Below, one piece after another: positions 17,800 to 26,814 of a stretch of 64,000 bases of DNA. Numbering within the stretch: position 1 is the first letter of the stretch; every line of letters begins with the position of its first letter. The notes below the pieces were generated by a model. The model saw only the letters and a program-made list of their open reading frames with translations. It did not search any database and was not told the DNA's origin. Origin of the DNA: Albidovulum sp. (GTDB taxonomy: Bacteria > Pseudomonadota > Alphaproteobacteria > Rhodobacterales > Rhodobacteraceae); assembly GCA_020637635.1 (NCBI GenBank), contig JACKKB010000007.1, positions 186,001 to 250,000 of the forward strand. Direction: 5' to 3'. Made by a program: the position numbers and the translations under genes.

Positions 17800-18996
17800 C
17801 TATTCGGCGGGGGTACCGAAGATGGCGATGACGAGGCCGAAGGCGGCGAGCGCGGCATAGAGGGCGGCGCGGGCGTGCGCCTGTTCGTGCCGGTGCGCGG
17901 CGACGGCGGCGATGGCGGCCTGGATCGCGTAATAGACCGCGAAGGCGCGCGAGGCATAGGCGATGATCGCGAAGATGTCGCTGGCCCAGGTGAGCGCCAC
18001 GCCCGCCCCGACAAGGATCGCATAGGCCATGTGGACCTTGACCCGACCCTTCGTCAGTTCCTGAACCAGCCCGCCCGCGCCGCCGGTATCGGCGACGGCG
18101 GCGGAGAACTGCGCGGCGAGGGCAGCGGCGACGAGGAGCAGGGGCAGGATCGGGGCGACGATCCGCATCATGTCAATGATCGCGGTTTCCGAGAGCTGCG
18201 CCTCGTCGGGGGTGAAGAGATAGGCGATGAGGCCGATATAGATCATGTAGATCACGGTCGAGAGGCCCTGGGCGATCCGCATCGCGCGGCGGCGCGTCCT
18301 GGCGTCGTAGTCTGCGCCAAGATAGCGGGCGGTCTCGAACCCCTGGACGGTGACGATGAGGCCGAAGGCGAGGGTGAGCGCCGGCCAGCCGGTCTGCGTC
18401 GGCGGGTCGAAGACGAGGCCGCCGTCGCCGATCCTGGCCGCGAAATACCACGCCAGACCGGCAATCATCGCGGCGATGATGGCAAGCTTGATGCCGACCG
18501 AGACCTGCTCCATCCGTTCCAGCGCGTGGAAGCCCCTGGTCCAGCCGGTGACGAGGATCACCGCGAAGACGGCGGTGGTGACAGCCTTTCCGTTGGTGGG
18601 GCTGTCGAACGGGGTGAGGCTGACGGCGAAGGCGCCGAAAAGGTTGAGGTAATAGGCGACCGAGATGATGTAGGCGAAGGCGAGGGCCCAGGAGGCAAGG
18701 ATTTCGAGCTGCTCCTCGGCGGCGGACCGGCCATGCGGGCCCTCCATCCGCATGGTGATGTTGTAGCGGATCGCATTTCCGAAGGCATAGGCCGCGGCGC
18801 AGAGGGCGGCCATGACGGCGGGGGCGAAGTAGCCGTAGCTGTGTTCGAGGACCGGCCCGAGAACCAGGAACCCCGATCCGATGATCGAGGCGAGCGGCGT
18901 GATCGTGGCGCGCCAGAGCCGGGAACGCGCGAGCGGAGGCCAGACGAGCAGCACCCCGGTCAGGAGCCCGGCCGCGAGGATCAGAGCTGTGAGCAT
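17800..18996 (-). CDS. APC-like polytopic membrane protein of unknown function
   Basis: 398 aa with about 11 hydrophobic segments and little else. The arrangement and motifs (ASIIGSGFLVLGPVLEHSYGYFAP near the N terminus, IVTVQGFETARYLGADYDARTRRRAM in the middle) recall the amino acid-polyamine-organocation superfamily. The second motif matches the loop where APC transporters carry an F-E-x-x-R-x-L pattern. A solute transport role is inferred only. ATG 18996 is chosen because it starts directly at the first membrane helix (MLTALILAAGLLTG); the longer frame upstream has no hydrophobic or conserved sequence. It lies upstream of valS on the same strand. Confidence 0.7.
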   Translation of the reverse strand: MLTALILAAGLLTGVLLVWPPLARSRLWRATITPLASIIGSGFLVLGPVLEHSYGYFAPAVMAALCAAAYAFGNAIRYNITMRMEGPHGRSAAEEQLEILASWALAFAYIISVAYYLNLFGAFAVSLTPFDSPTNGKAVTTAVFAVILVTGWTRGFHALERMEQVSVGIKLAIIAAMIAGLAWYFAARIGDGGLVFDPPTQTGWPALTLAFGLIVTVQGFETARYLGADYDARTRRRAMRIAQGLSTVIYMIYIGLIAYLFTPDEAQLSETAIIDMMRIVAPILPLLLVAAALAAQFSAAVADTGGAGGLVQELTKGRVKVHMAYAILVGAGVALTWASDIFAIIAYASRAFAVYYAIQAAIAAVAAHRHEQAHARAALYAALAAFGLVIAIFGTPAE

Positions 18997-19166
18997 CGGC
19001 GAGGTCTCCGGCGGTTCACTGCCAACGGAACGGATTGGCGCGGGGAAGGCAAGCCGCTTGCCGTTCCATCCCCACCGCGCCCGCCAAGTCACTGGTTCGC
19101 AACAAGACGCTGGTCTTGCCCCGGCCTGCCGGCTAGAAAGCGCACACTTGCGTGAAGGGTAGACAG

Positions 19167-20252
19167 ATGACCGATCAGATCCGCCCCCAGCCGGGGATCA
19201 TGGATATCGCGCTCTACGTCGGCGGGGCGGGGCAGGTCGCGGGCATGACCGATGCGATCAAGCTCAGCGCCAACGAGAACCCCTTCGGCCCCTCGGACAG
19301 GGCGCGCGAGGCCTATCAGCGGGCCGGCCTTCAGTTGCACCGCTACCCGGTGACCGATCACGCCCGGCTGCGGACAGCCATCGGCGAGGTGCACGGGATC
19401 GACCCCGAGCGGATCGTCTGCGGCACCGGCTCCGACGAGATCCTGCTTCTGCTCTGCCAGGCCTATGCCGGACCCGGCGACGAGGTGATCCATACCCGCC
19501 ACGGTTTCCTCTTGTATCCGATCGCCGCCCGCGCGGTCGGCGCGACGCCCGTCTGTGTCGGGGAGCGTGACCGGACCGTCGATGTCGATGCAATCCTCGC
19601 CGCGGTCACCGAGCGGACCCGGATCGTCTTTGTCGCCAACCCCAACAACCCGACCGGCACGATGATCGGCGAGGGCGAGGTCCGGCGGCTGGCCGAGGCA
19701 TTGCCCGCAACCGCGCTGCTGGTGCTCGACGGCGCCTATGCCGAATATGTCGAGGGTTTCGACGGCGGCGCCGGCCTTGTCGAACGCCACGCCAATGTCG
19801 TCATGACGCGGACCTTTTCGAAGATCTACGGGCTTGGCGGGCTGCGCATCGGCTGGGGCTACGCCGCGCGCGAGATCGTCGATGTTCTGAACCGGATCCG
19901 CAATCCCTTCAACCTGTCGAACACCCAGCTCGAGGTTGCCGAAGCCGCCGTGCACGACCAGGTCCATGTCAAGCGCTGCCGCGCGGAGAACGCGCGCCTG
20001 CGTGCCTGGCTTGCCGAGGCGCTCGCGGAAAATGGCGTGCCCTCAGATACCTCGACCGCGAACTTCATCCTTGCGCGGTTCGCGGATGAGACCGAGGCGG
20101 CGGCCTGCGATGCCTTTCTGCAGGCGAACGGGCTGATCGTGCGGCGCGTTGCCGGCTACGGCCTGCCGCACTGCCTGCGCATCACTGTCGGCGACGAGGC
20201 CGCGTGCCGGCGCGTCGCCCATGCCATCGGCCGGTTCAAGGAGCAGACATGA
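19167..20252 (+). CDS. hisC: Histidinol-phosphate/aromatic aminotransferase
   Basis: PLP-dependent aminotransferase of 361 aa with KLSANENPFGPS (32-43), ANPNNPTG (158-165), LVLDGAYAEY, and the Schiff-base Lys219 in RTFSKIYGLGGLRIGWG. HisC converts imidazole acetol phosphate to histidinol phosphate; many HisC enzymes also transaminate aromatic keto acids. The tyrA gene overlaps its stop (ATGA at 20249-20252), which suggests a part in tyrosine/phenylalanine synthesis as well as or instead of histidine. The ATG at 19167 has GAAGGG upstream and fits the family N terminus. Confidence 0.92.
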   Translation: MTDQIRPQPGIMDIALYVGGAGQVAGMTDAIKLSANENPFGPSDRAREAYQRAGLQLHRYPVTDHARLRTAIGEVHGIDPERIVCGTGSDEILLLLCQAYAGPGDEVIHTRHGFLLYPIAARAVGATPVCVGERDRTVDVDAILAAVTERTRIVFVANPNNPTGTMIGEGEVRRLAEALPATALLVLDGAYAEYVEGFDGGAGLVERHANVVMTRTFSKIYGLGGLRIGWGYAAREIVDVLNRIRNPFNLSNTQLEVAEAAVHDQVHVKRCRAENARLRAWLAEALAENGVPSDTSTANFILARFADETEAAACDAFLQANGLIVRRVAGYGLPHCLRITVGDEAACRRVAHAIGRFKEQT

Positions 20253-21184
20253 CCGCCCCTCTCTACGAGCGTGTCGCGCTGATCGGGCTCGGTCTCATCG
20301 CCTCGTCGATGGGACATGCGATGAAGGCGGCGGGTCTTGCCGGCAGCATCGCCGGCCATGCCCGGAGCGCCGAAACACGCCAGGCGGCACTCGACCTCGG
20401 CTTCTGCGACCTGGTGTTCGCCACGGCGGCCGAGGCGGTGGCGGGCGCCGATCTGGTGGTGCTTGCGGTGCCTGTCGGCGCGATGGGCCCCGTCGCCCGG
20501 GAGATCGCCCCGCATCTGGCGCCGGGCGCAACCGTCACCGACGTGGGTTCGGTCAAGCAGGCGGTGATCGAAGCGGTGGCGCCGCATATCCCCGCGGGCG
20601 TCCATTTCATCCCCGGCCATCCGCTTGCCGGCACCGAACATTCCGGGCCGCATGCGGGCTTTGCGGCGCTCTTTCGCAACCGCTGGTGCCTGCTCATTCC
20701 CGGCGAGGCCCCGGCCGCCGCCGTCGCCCGCCTGCGCGCGCTCTGGGAAGGTATGGGCGCAAACGTGGAGTACATGGAGGCCGCGCATCACGATCTGGTG
20801 CTGGCGGTGACGAGCCACACGCCGCATCTCATCGCCTACACGATGGTCGGCGTCGCCGATCACCTGCGCCGTGTCACCGAAAGCGAGATCATCAAGTATT
20901 CCGCCGCCGGCTTTCGCGATTTCACCCGCATCGCGGCCTCGGACCCGACGATGTGGCGCGATGTCTTCCTGACCAACAAGGAAGCGACACTCGACATCCT
21001 CGGCCGCTTCACCGAGGAGCTCTTCGTGCTGCAACGCGCGATCCGGATGGGCGACGGGCAGGCGCTCTTCGACTATTTCACCCGCACGCGGGCGATCCGG
21101 CGCGGCATCATCGATGCAGGTCAGGATACCGATGCGCCGGACTTCGGCCGCGGTGCGCGCGGCGGGGCGGAGTCGGGCAGATGA
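20249..21184 (+). CDS. tyrA: Prephenate/arogenate dehydrogenase
   Basis: NAD(P)-dependent oxidative decarboxylation of prephenate or arogenate in tyrosine synthesis, 311 aa. The N-terminal dinucleotide site is VALIGLGLIASSMG (9-22). Catalytic-domain motifs follow: TDVGSVK, HFIPGHPLAGTEHSG and TSHTPHLIAY. The start overlaps the hisC stop (ATGA), and the extensin-like gene overlaps its own stop the same way, so all three are translationally coupled. No chorismate mutase domain is fused. Confidence 0.95.
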   Translation: MTAPLYERVALIGLGLIASSMGHAMKAAGLAGSIAGHARSAETRQAALDLGFCDLVFATAAEAVAGADLVVLAVPVGAMGPVAREIAPHLAPGATVTDVGSVKQAVIEAVAPHIPAGVHFIPGHPLAGTEHSGPHAGFAALFRNRWCLLIPGEAPAAAVARLRALWEGMGANVEYMEAAHHDLVLAVTSHTPHLIAYTMVGVADHLRRVTESEIIKYSAAGFRDFTRIAASDPTMWRDVFLTNKEATLDILGRFTEELFVLQRAIRMGDGQALFDYFTRTRAIRRGIIDAGQDTDAPDFGRGARGGAESGR

Positions 21185-22083
21185 TCCTGCCTGCCTGCCC
21201 CGCGCGCGGGCTTCCGGAGCGAAGGCCCGGCCGGGCGTTCTGGCAGGCACTGGCGCTCTGGGCGGCCGTTGCACAGGCGGCGGGAGCAGGGGATCTTTCG
21301 GCCTCGCCCCGGCCGAAGCCGCGCCCCGGCAGCACCGCAGTCGCGATCACGCCCAGCGATCTGCCCGGCATCCGCCCGCGGCCGCGCCCGCACATGGCGC
21401 AACGCCCCGCCGAGGTTCTCCAGATCGCCGCCGGCCCCGGCGTGACGACGGTCTTCGCCTCGGTCCACCCGCCGGCGCGCCCCGAGAACCTGCGCCGGCT
21501 GAGCCAGGCGCGCGCGGTCCTGAGGGTGCCGCAGCCAGCCCCCGAGCCGCTGACCGGGCAGAAGGGCGCCGTCTGCGGCGATCCGGCGATCCGCGGCACG
21601 GCGCTGGCGGCGATCCCGGCCCGCCTGGACGGCTGCGGGCTTGAGGAGGGCGTGCGCGTGCGCGCGGTCGCGGGCGTGGCGCTGTCGAGCCCGGTCGATA
21701 TCGACTGCCCGACGGCGCGGGCGCTGAAACGCTGGGTCGAGACCGGCGTCGAACCCGCTATCGGGCGGCGCGGCGGCGGCGTCGTCGCGCTCAGCGTTGC
21801 GGCGAGCTATTCCTGCCGGCCGCGCAACAACGTCCGCGGCGCCCGGGTCAGCGAACACGGTCGCGGCCGGGCGATCGACATCTCCGGATACGTGCTGGCG
21901 AACGGCACCGCCGTCTCCGTCCTGAAGGGGTGGGGCTCGCAGGCGCACGGGCGGGCGCTTTCGGCCATGCGACGTGCCGCCTGCGGGCCTTTCAACACCG
22001 TGCTCGGCCCCGGATCGGACCGCTACCACCGCGATCACCTGCATCTCGACACCGCGCGCGGCCGCGGACCCTACTGCCGCTGA
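21181..22083 (+). CDS. Extensin-like C-terminal domain protein
   Basis: 300 aa. A signal-like hydrophobic segment (AFWQALALWAAVAQAAGAGD, about 19-38) is followed by a Pro/Arg-rich linker (about 43-75). The conserved extensin_2 domain then runs to the C terminus: CGLEEGVRVRAVAGVAL, SYSCRPRNNVRG, SEHGRGRAIDISGY, and CGPFNTVLGPGSDRYHRDHLHLD. The His/Asp pattern resembles metal-dependent D-Ala-D-Ala peptidase folds, suggesting cell-wall work in the periplasm, but no activity is established for the family. ATGA overlap with tyrA. Confidence 0.88.
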   Translation: MILPACPARGLPERRPGRAFWQALALWAAVAQAAGAGDLSASPRPKPRPGSTAVAITPSDLPGIRPRPRPHMAQRPAEVLQIAAGPGVTTVFASVHPPARPENLRRLSQARAVLRVPQPAPEPLTGQKGAVCGDPAIRGTALAAIPARLDGCGLEEGVRVRAVAGVALSSPVDIDCPTARALKRWVETGVEPAIGRRGGGVVALSVAASYSCRPRNNVRGARVSEHGRGRAIDISGYVLANGTAVSVLKGWGSQAHGRALSAMRRAACGPFNTVLGPGSDRYHRDHLHLDTARGRGPYCR

Positions 22084-22096
22084 TCAGAAGAGCTGA

Positions 22097-23071
22097 TCAG
22101 AAGACCGGAGCCGGCCCGATCGGGATCGGCCCGAGGCTCATCCAGCCCTGACGGAAGACGAGCGGCAGGCTGACCGTGGCGCCATCGCCCTGCGCCGCGG
22201 CCAGCTGCGCGAGCCCGCGTTCCCAGGTCGGCGCCGTCTCGGGCCGGATCGCGCCGGCGCCGACAAGCGACTTCAGCACCGGGCGCCAGTTCTGCACCGT
22301 CAGCGCGATCCGCCCCTGCGGCCGCCCGGCGCGGTCGATCTCGATCTGGCCGCTGCCACGCACCCGGCCCTGGCCCCAATCGATCTCGAGCGCGCGGATC
22401 TCGGCGCCGAGCAGCCGCGGCCCGCCGGCGGCGCCGAGAAGCTCGAGCCCGCCCGAGAGCGCCAATACTGCGTCCAGCCGGGCCCGCTCGACGCGCGCGG
22501 GCGGCGCGCTCGCGTCGCTGCCTGCCGCCGATGGCAGGGCAAGCCCGAGCAGTTCGGCGCCGATTTCCTTGCGGTCGGCCGCTCCGGCGCCGCGCAGGGC
22601 CAGCCTGAGTTCATCGAGCCGCGCCGCCCAGCCCAGATCGGAGCTGACCGCCAGCGCCTTGCCGACGAACTCGGCATGATCGAGCGGCAGCGTCGTGCCA
22701 AGCCCGAGCGTCGCGCTGGCACGCGCCTCGGTCGCGTCGAGCGTCAGCGTCTGAAGGCCGAGCCGCAGCCGCTGCTCGGCCGGAAACTCGGCAATGATGT
22801 GGTTCGGCCGGTAGCTGAGCGAATGGACCGTGATCTCCGGCCCCGCCCAGCCATAGCGGCCATCGGCGCTGGCAAAGGCGGGGGCGGCGAGGTGGAAATC
22901 GAAGCGCGCCGGAAAGCCCGAGACGCTGAGCGCCTCGTAATCCGCCTGTCCGTGCAGCCTCAGATCGTCGAGCGCCGCGATTGCTCCGCGCTCGGCGGCA
23001 CGCGAGGCCAGGACCCAGTAGCCGCACCACACAAGGGCGCCCAAGCCGACAAGCCAGAGGATCACGCGCAT
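22097..23071 (-). CDS. DUF2125 domain protein
   Basis: 324 aa with one N-terminal transmembrane segment (MRVILWLVGLGALVWCGYWVLASRA) and the rest presumably periplasmic. The body is beta-rich with SVSGFPARFDFHLAAPAF, the hallmark phrase of DUF2125, a family of unknown function widespread in alphaproteobacteria. The fold recalls AsmA-like repeats acting at the envelope, but that is a guess. Convergent with the extensin gene, 13 bp apart, and divergent from chaC. Confidence 0.85.
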   Translation of the reverse strand: MRVILWLVGLGALVWCGYWVLASRAAERGAIAALDDLRLHGQADYEALSVSGFPARFDFHLAAPAFASADGRYGWAGPEITVHSLSYRPNHIIAEFPAEQRLRLGLQTLTLDATEARASATLGLGTTLPLDHAEFVGKALAVSSDLGWAARLDELRLALRGAGAADRKEIGAELLGLALPSAAGSDASAPPARVERARLDAVLALSGGLELLGAAGGPRLLGAEIRALEIDWGQGRVRGSGQIEIDRAGRPQGRIALTVQNWRPVLKSLVGAGAIRPETAPTWERGLAQLAAAQGDGATVSLPLVFRQGWMSLGPIPIGPAPVF

Positions 23072-23139
23072 CGCTGGGGGCCTTTTCTGTCCGCACCGGA
23101 TGCTGTTTATAGGGGCGGGGAGACGGCAGGACCAGCGGC

Positions 23140-23691
23140 ATGACGATGAATTCCTTGTGGGTCTTCGGCTACGGCTCGTTGCTCTGGGATCCGGGCTTCG
23201 CCTTTACCGAGCGGGTCTGCGCGCGGCTCGATGGCTGGCACCGGTCGTTCTGCATGTGGTCGATCCACTACCGTGGCACCGAAACCCATCCGGGTCTCGT
23301 GCTGGCGCTCGACGCGGCCGCGGGCGCCTCCTGCGCCGGGCTCGCCTTTGCCGTTGCGCCCGAGGCCGCCGAGGCGACGCTCGCCTATCTGCGGGCGCGC
23401 GAGCTCATCTCGTCTGCCTATGTCGAACGCCGCCTGCCGGTCGCGCTCGACGATGGCCGGCGGGTCGAGGCGCTGACCTATGTGATCGACCCCGGCCATC
23501 CGCAGTATTGCGGCCGCCTCTCGCCCGCGCGCCAGGCGGAGATCATCGCGCGTGCGGCGGGGGCGCGCGGCCCGAACAGCGATTATCTGATGAACACCGT
23601 CGATCATCTCGCCGCCCTCGGCATCGCCGATGGCGAGCTCGCCACCCTTGCCGCCCGGGTGCGCGCGCTGATGGACCGGGCCGCCCGCTAG
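23140..23691 (+). CDS. chaC: Gamma-glutamylcyclotransferase, ChaC family
   Basis: Cytosolic enzyme that cleaves the gamma-glutamyl bond of glutathione to 5-oxoproline and Cys-Gly. At 183 aa it fits bacterial ChaC. The substrate-binding loop is WVFGYGSLLWDPGF (7-20), followed by RGTETHPGLVLAL and the acidic region ELISSAYVERR. The gene stands between the divergent DUF2125 gene and the MotA/ExbB-like gene 70 bp downstream. Confidence 0.92.
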   Translation: MTMNSLWVFGYGSLLWDPGFAFTERVCARLDGWHRSFCMWSIHYRGTETHPGLVLALDAAAGASCAGLAFAVAPEAAEATLAYLRARELISSAYVERRLPVALDDGRRVEALTYVIDPGHPQYCGRLSPARQAEIIARAAGARGPNSDYLMNTVDHLAALGIADGELATLAARVRALMDRAAR

Positions 23692-23761
23692 CCCGTAACG
23701 GCTTGTGGCAGCGGCGGCAGGCACCTATTGTCCGTGCAGGAGATTGGGGCAGCAGACCGCG

Positions 23762-24952
23762 ATGAGCAAATCCTTGGGCCAGGCCGAGCCGTTCTTCTCG
23801 CAGCCGGTGCGTCAGATCGTCCTGATGCTGCTCGTCTCGGGTCTCGTGGGTGCCGGCGCCTATGTCGCCTACAAGCCGATCCTGTCGATCTTCCTGTCGA
23901 ACCCCTGGTTGAACGGGCTGATCATCGCGGTCTTCGTTCTGGGCGTCCTGACCTGCTTCTGGCAGGTGGCGCAACTCGTGCGGTCGGTAAGCTGGATCGA
24001 GGGTTTCGCCGCCCACAGACCGGGTCACGAAATGACGATCGCGCCGCGGCTTCTGGCGCCACTTGCGGCCCTTCTGCGCTCGCGCGGCAAGCGGGGCAGC
24101 CAGATCTCGTCCACCTCGGCGCGCTCGATCCTCGAATCCGTGGCCACACGGATCGACGAGGCGCGCGACATCACCCGCTATCTGGCGAGCCTGCTGATCT
24201 TCCTCGGGCTGCTCGGGACGTTCTACGGGCTTGCCATCACCGTGCCGGCGGTCGTCGACACGATCCGCGCGCTGGCCCCGCAGCCCGGAGAGTCGAGCAC
24301 CGATATCTTCGACAAGCTGATGGGCGGGCTCGAAAAACAGCTCGGCGGCATGGGCACGGCGTTCTCCTCCTCGCTTCTCGGCCTCGCGGGCTCGCTTGTC
24401 GTGGGCCTACTGGAGCTTTTCGCCGGTCACGGCCAGAACCGCTTCTACCGTGAGCTCGAGGAATGGATGACCTCGTTCACCCGGCTCGGCGTTGCCGGCG
24501 GCGATGGCGAGGGCAGTATCGACCACGATGCCGTCGCGGCCGTTCTCGACAACATGGCCGGCCAGGTCGAGGCGCTGCACGCCGTGCTCGAGCGCACCGA
24601 CGAGAGCCGGCAGGCGCTGAACGCGCGCGTCGAGACGCTCGTCGCCGCTGTCGGCACGCTGACCGAGACGCTGGCAGCCCGCCCCGATGGCAGCGCCGCG
24701 CTCGACCGGATCGCGGCGGGACAGGCGCGTCTCGTCGAGATGGCCGAGCGGAACGCGACCGATGTGCTGATCGACGGCGGTGATCCCGAAAGCCGGATGC
24801 GGCTCCGCTCGATCGACGTGCAGATGCTGCGCCTTCTCGAGGAAGTCGCCGCCGGCCGCGCCGAAAGCATGAGCGAACTTCGCGGCGACCTTGCCGCGCT
24901 CACGCGCGCGGTGAAGGCGCTCGCGCGGGCCGAGCCGGGGCGCAGGGAGTAG
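23762..24952 (+). CDS. MotA/TolQ/ExbB-like proton channel subunit
   Basis: 396 aa. Two hydrophobic segments near the N terminus (about 15-37 and 48-70) are followed by a cytoplasmic loop and two more helices (about 138-160 and 203-222). The motif LIFLGLLGTFYGLAITV and the segment GGMGTAFSSSLLGLAGSLVVG are those of the MotA_ExbB channel domain. A helical cytoplasmic tail of about 170 residues follows. The ATG at 23762 fits the start of the first helix. The stop is 3 bp from the next gene, whose product is MotB/OmpA-like, so they form a stator-like proton-conducting pair. The role is unknown; no flagellar genes are nearby. Confidence 0.88.
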   Translation: MSKSLGQAEPFFSQPVRQIVLMLLVSGLVGAGAYVAYKPILSIFLSNPWLNGLIIAVFVLGVLTCFWQVAQLVRSVSWIEGFAAHRPGHEMTIAPRLLAPLAALLRSRGKRGSQISSTSARSILESVATRIDEARDITRYLASLLIFLGLLGTFYGLAITVPAVVDTIRALAPQPGESSTDIFDKLMGGLEKQLGGMGTAFSSSLLGLAGSLVVGLLELFAGHGQNRFYRELEEWMTSFTRLGVAGGDGEGSIDHDAVAAVLDNMAGQVEALHAVLERTDESRQALNARVETLVAAVGTLTETLAARPDGSAALDRIAAGQARLVEMAERNATDVLIDGGDPESRMRLRSIDVQMLRLLEEVAAGRAESMSELRGDLAALTRAVKALARAEPGRRE

Positions 24953-24955
24953 GCG

Positions 24956-26728
24956 ATGGCGCTTTCCGGATCGCGCGGCGGACAGCGATTCTCGGCCAAT
25001 ACCTGGCCCGGTTTCGTCGATGCGATGACGGCGCTTCTCATGGTGCTGATGTTCGTGCTGACGATCTTCATGATCGTCCAGTTCACCTTGCGTGAAACGA
25101 TCAGCACCCAGGGCGACGAGCTCAGGGCGCTTTCGGGCCAGGTCGCCGATCTGGCCGAGGCGCTGGGCCTCGAACGCGAGAAGACGACCGCGCTCGACAG
25201 CCAGATCGGCGGGCTGAACGCCGACCTGGCTTCTGCCCGCAGCGCCGCCGACCGGCAGTCGGCCCTGATCGCGACCCTGACGAGTCAGATCGAGGCGCGG
25301 ACCGCGGACCTCGGCGCGGCCGAGGCCAGGATCAGCGATTTCGAGGCGCAGGTCGCCTCGCTTCTGGCCGATCGCGACAGCGCCCGCGCCGAAGCCACGG
25401 CACTCGGCGCAGAGCGCGACCGGCTGAGCGATGCCAACGAGGCGCTGAACCTCGCCGTTGCCAAGGCCCGCGACGAGATCGACGCCAGGACCGAGGAGGC
25501 GCGGCTGGCCGCCGCCCGACGCGAGGCCTTGCAGGCGCTGGTTGCGGATATCCGAAGGCGCCAGGAAACCGCGCAGACCGCGCTCGACGCTGCCGAGGCC
25601 GCGCGTCTCGCCGACGCCGCCGCCGCCAAGGCCCTGCGCGAAAAGCTGAAGGGCGCGGAAAGCGAGTTGACGGCGATGACCCTCGCGCTCGAGGCGCGGC
25701 GCAAGGAGGCCGAGGAGACGCTGACCAAGCTTGCCGCGGCCGAGGCAGCCGCAAAGGATCTCGACACGCGGCTCGCCGCGGCACTTCTGGCAAAGACGGC
25801 AAGCGAGAAGGACCTTGCCGAGGCCCGCGCCGCCATCGCTGCCGGTCGGGACGGGCGGGGCGAGATCGAGGACCGGCTCACCGCGGCGCTGGCGGCGCGG
25901 ACGCTGGCCGAGACCTCCGCCGCGACGGCGATGAGCGAGGCCGAGCGGCAAAAGGCGCTTGCCGCCGTCGCCGAGACGGCGCTCGCCAGGGAACAGGCGG
26001 TCTCCGCCGAGGCGGCGCGGAAGGTGGCGCTTCTGAACCAGCAGGTCGCGGCACTACGCAGCCAGCTTGGCGCATTGCAGGATCTGCTTGATGCCTCGTC
26101 TGCCAAGGATGCCGATGCCCGCGTGCAGATCGAGGCGCTGGGCAGCCAGCTGAACTCCGCGCTCGCCCGCGTTGCCGACGAACAGAAACGCCGCGCCGCG
26201 CTCGAGCAAGCCGAGCGGCTCCGGCTCGAGGAAGAGGCAAAGGCACTGAAGGCGCAGACAAAGGAGTTGGAGCGCTATCGCTCCGAGTTCTTCGGCCGGC
26301 TCTCCGAACTTCTGGCCGGTCGGCCCGGCGTGCGCATCGTCGGCGACCGCTTCGTCTTTTCCTCCGAGGTGCTCTTCCAGCCTGCTTCGGCCGACCTCTC
26401 GGCCGAGGGCAAGACGCAGATCGCCGAAGTGGTGCAGGGCCTGCAGGAGATCGCCGCGGCGATCCCGCCCGAAATCGACTGGATCATCCGCGTCGACGGT
26501 CATACCGACGCAACGCCGCTCTCCGGTCTCGGCAGGTATCGCGACAACTGGGAACTGAGCCTGGCACGGGCGCTGTCGGTGGTGCGCTACATGCAGGACG
26601 ATCTCGGCTTTCCGCCCGAACGGCTGGCCGCGGCGGGCTTCGGCCAGTACCGGCCCGTGGCCGAGGGCGACAGCCCCGAGGCGCTGGCCCAGAACCGCCG
26701 GATCGAGTTGAAACTGACCGAGCGCTGA
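24956..26728 (+). CDS. MotB-like/OmpA-family protein with long coiled coil
   Basis: 590 aa partner of the preceding channel subunit. One N-terminal transmembrane helix (about 20-43) is preceded by WPGFVDAMTALLM; Asp22 sits where MotB carries its proton-binding Asp. Residues about 45-445 are an Ala/Glu/Arg/Lys heptad-rich coiled coil, long enough to span much of the periplasm. The C terminus (about 450-590) is an OmpA-type peptidoglycan-binding domain with DGHTDATPLSGLGRYRDNWELSLARA-type sequence and QNRRIELKL. Inferred role: energy transduction between inner membrane and cell wall. Confidence 0.9.
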   Translation: MALSGSRGGQRFSANTWPGFVDAMTALLMVLMFVLTIFMIVQFTLRETISTQGDELRALSGQVADLAEALGLEREKTTALDSQIGGLNADLASARSAADRQSALIATLTSQIEARTADLGAAEARISDFEAQVASLLADRDSARAEATALGAERDRLSDANEALNLAVAKARDEIDARTEEARLAAARREALQALVADIRRRQETAQTALDAAEAARLADAAAAKALREKLKGAESELTAMTLALEARRKEAEETLTKLAAAEAAAKDLDTRLAAALLAKTASEKDLAEARAAIAAGRDGRGEIEDRLTAALAARTLAETSAATAMSEAERQKALAAVAETALAREQAVSAEAARKVALLNQQVAALRSQLGALQDLLDASSAKDADARVQIEALGSQLNSALARVADEQKRRAALEQAERLRLEEEAKALKAQTKELERYRSEFFGRLSELLAGRPGVRIVGDRFVFSSEVLFQPASADLSAEGKTQIAEVVQGLQEIAAAIPPEIDWIIRVDGHTDATPLSGLGRYRDNWELSLARALSVVRYMQDDLGFPPERLAAAGFGQYRPVAEGDSPEALAQNRRIELKLTER

Positions 26729-26737
26729 TGCAGCAGC

Positions 26738-26776
26738 GCCCCGCGGACACGCCCCGCGGACACGCCCTGCGGCCAC
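26738..26776. repeat. 13-bp unit in three tandem copies
   Basis: GCCCCGCGGACAC occurs exactly at 26738-26750 and 26751-26763 and with two changes at 26764-26776. The third copy overlaps the left arm of the terminator-like hairpin that follows. Confidence 0.85.
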
Positions 26777-26796
26777 GCCGGGCGCGGCCGCAGGGC
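26764..26796. terminator. Hairpin between two convergent genes
   Basis: An 11-bp perfect stem GCCCTGCGGCC/GGCCGCAGGGC with an 11-base loop lies between the stops of the OmpA-like gene and ribH. There is no T run, so a terminator role is likely but not certain. Confidence 0.55.
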
Positions 26797-26814
26797 GCCG
26801 GCCGGGGCACACGC

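Noticed and set aside
23762..26728. A Zorya anti-phage system
   Set aside because: The channel pair is similar in plan, but no ZorC, ZorD or ZorE genes lie nearby and the coiled coil is in the MotB-like rather than the MotA-like protein.
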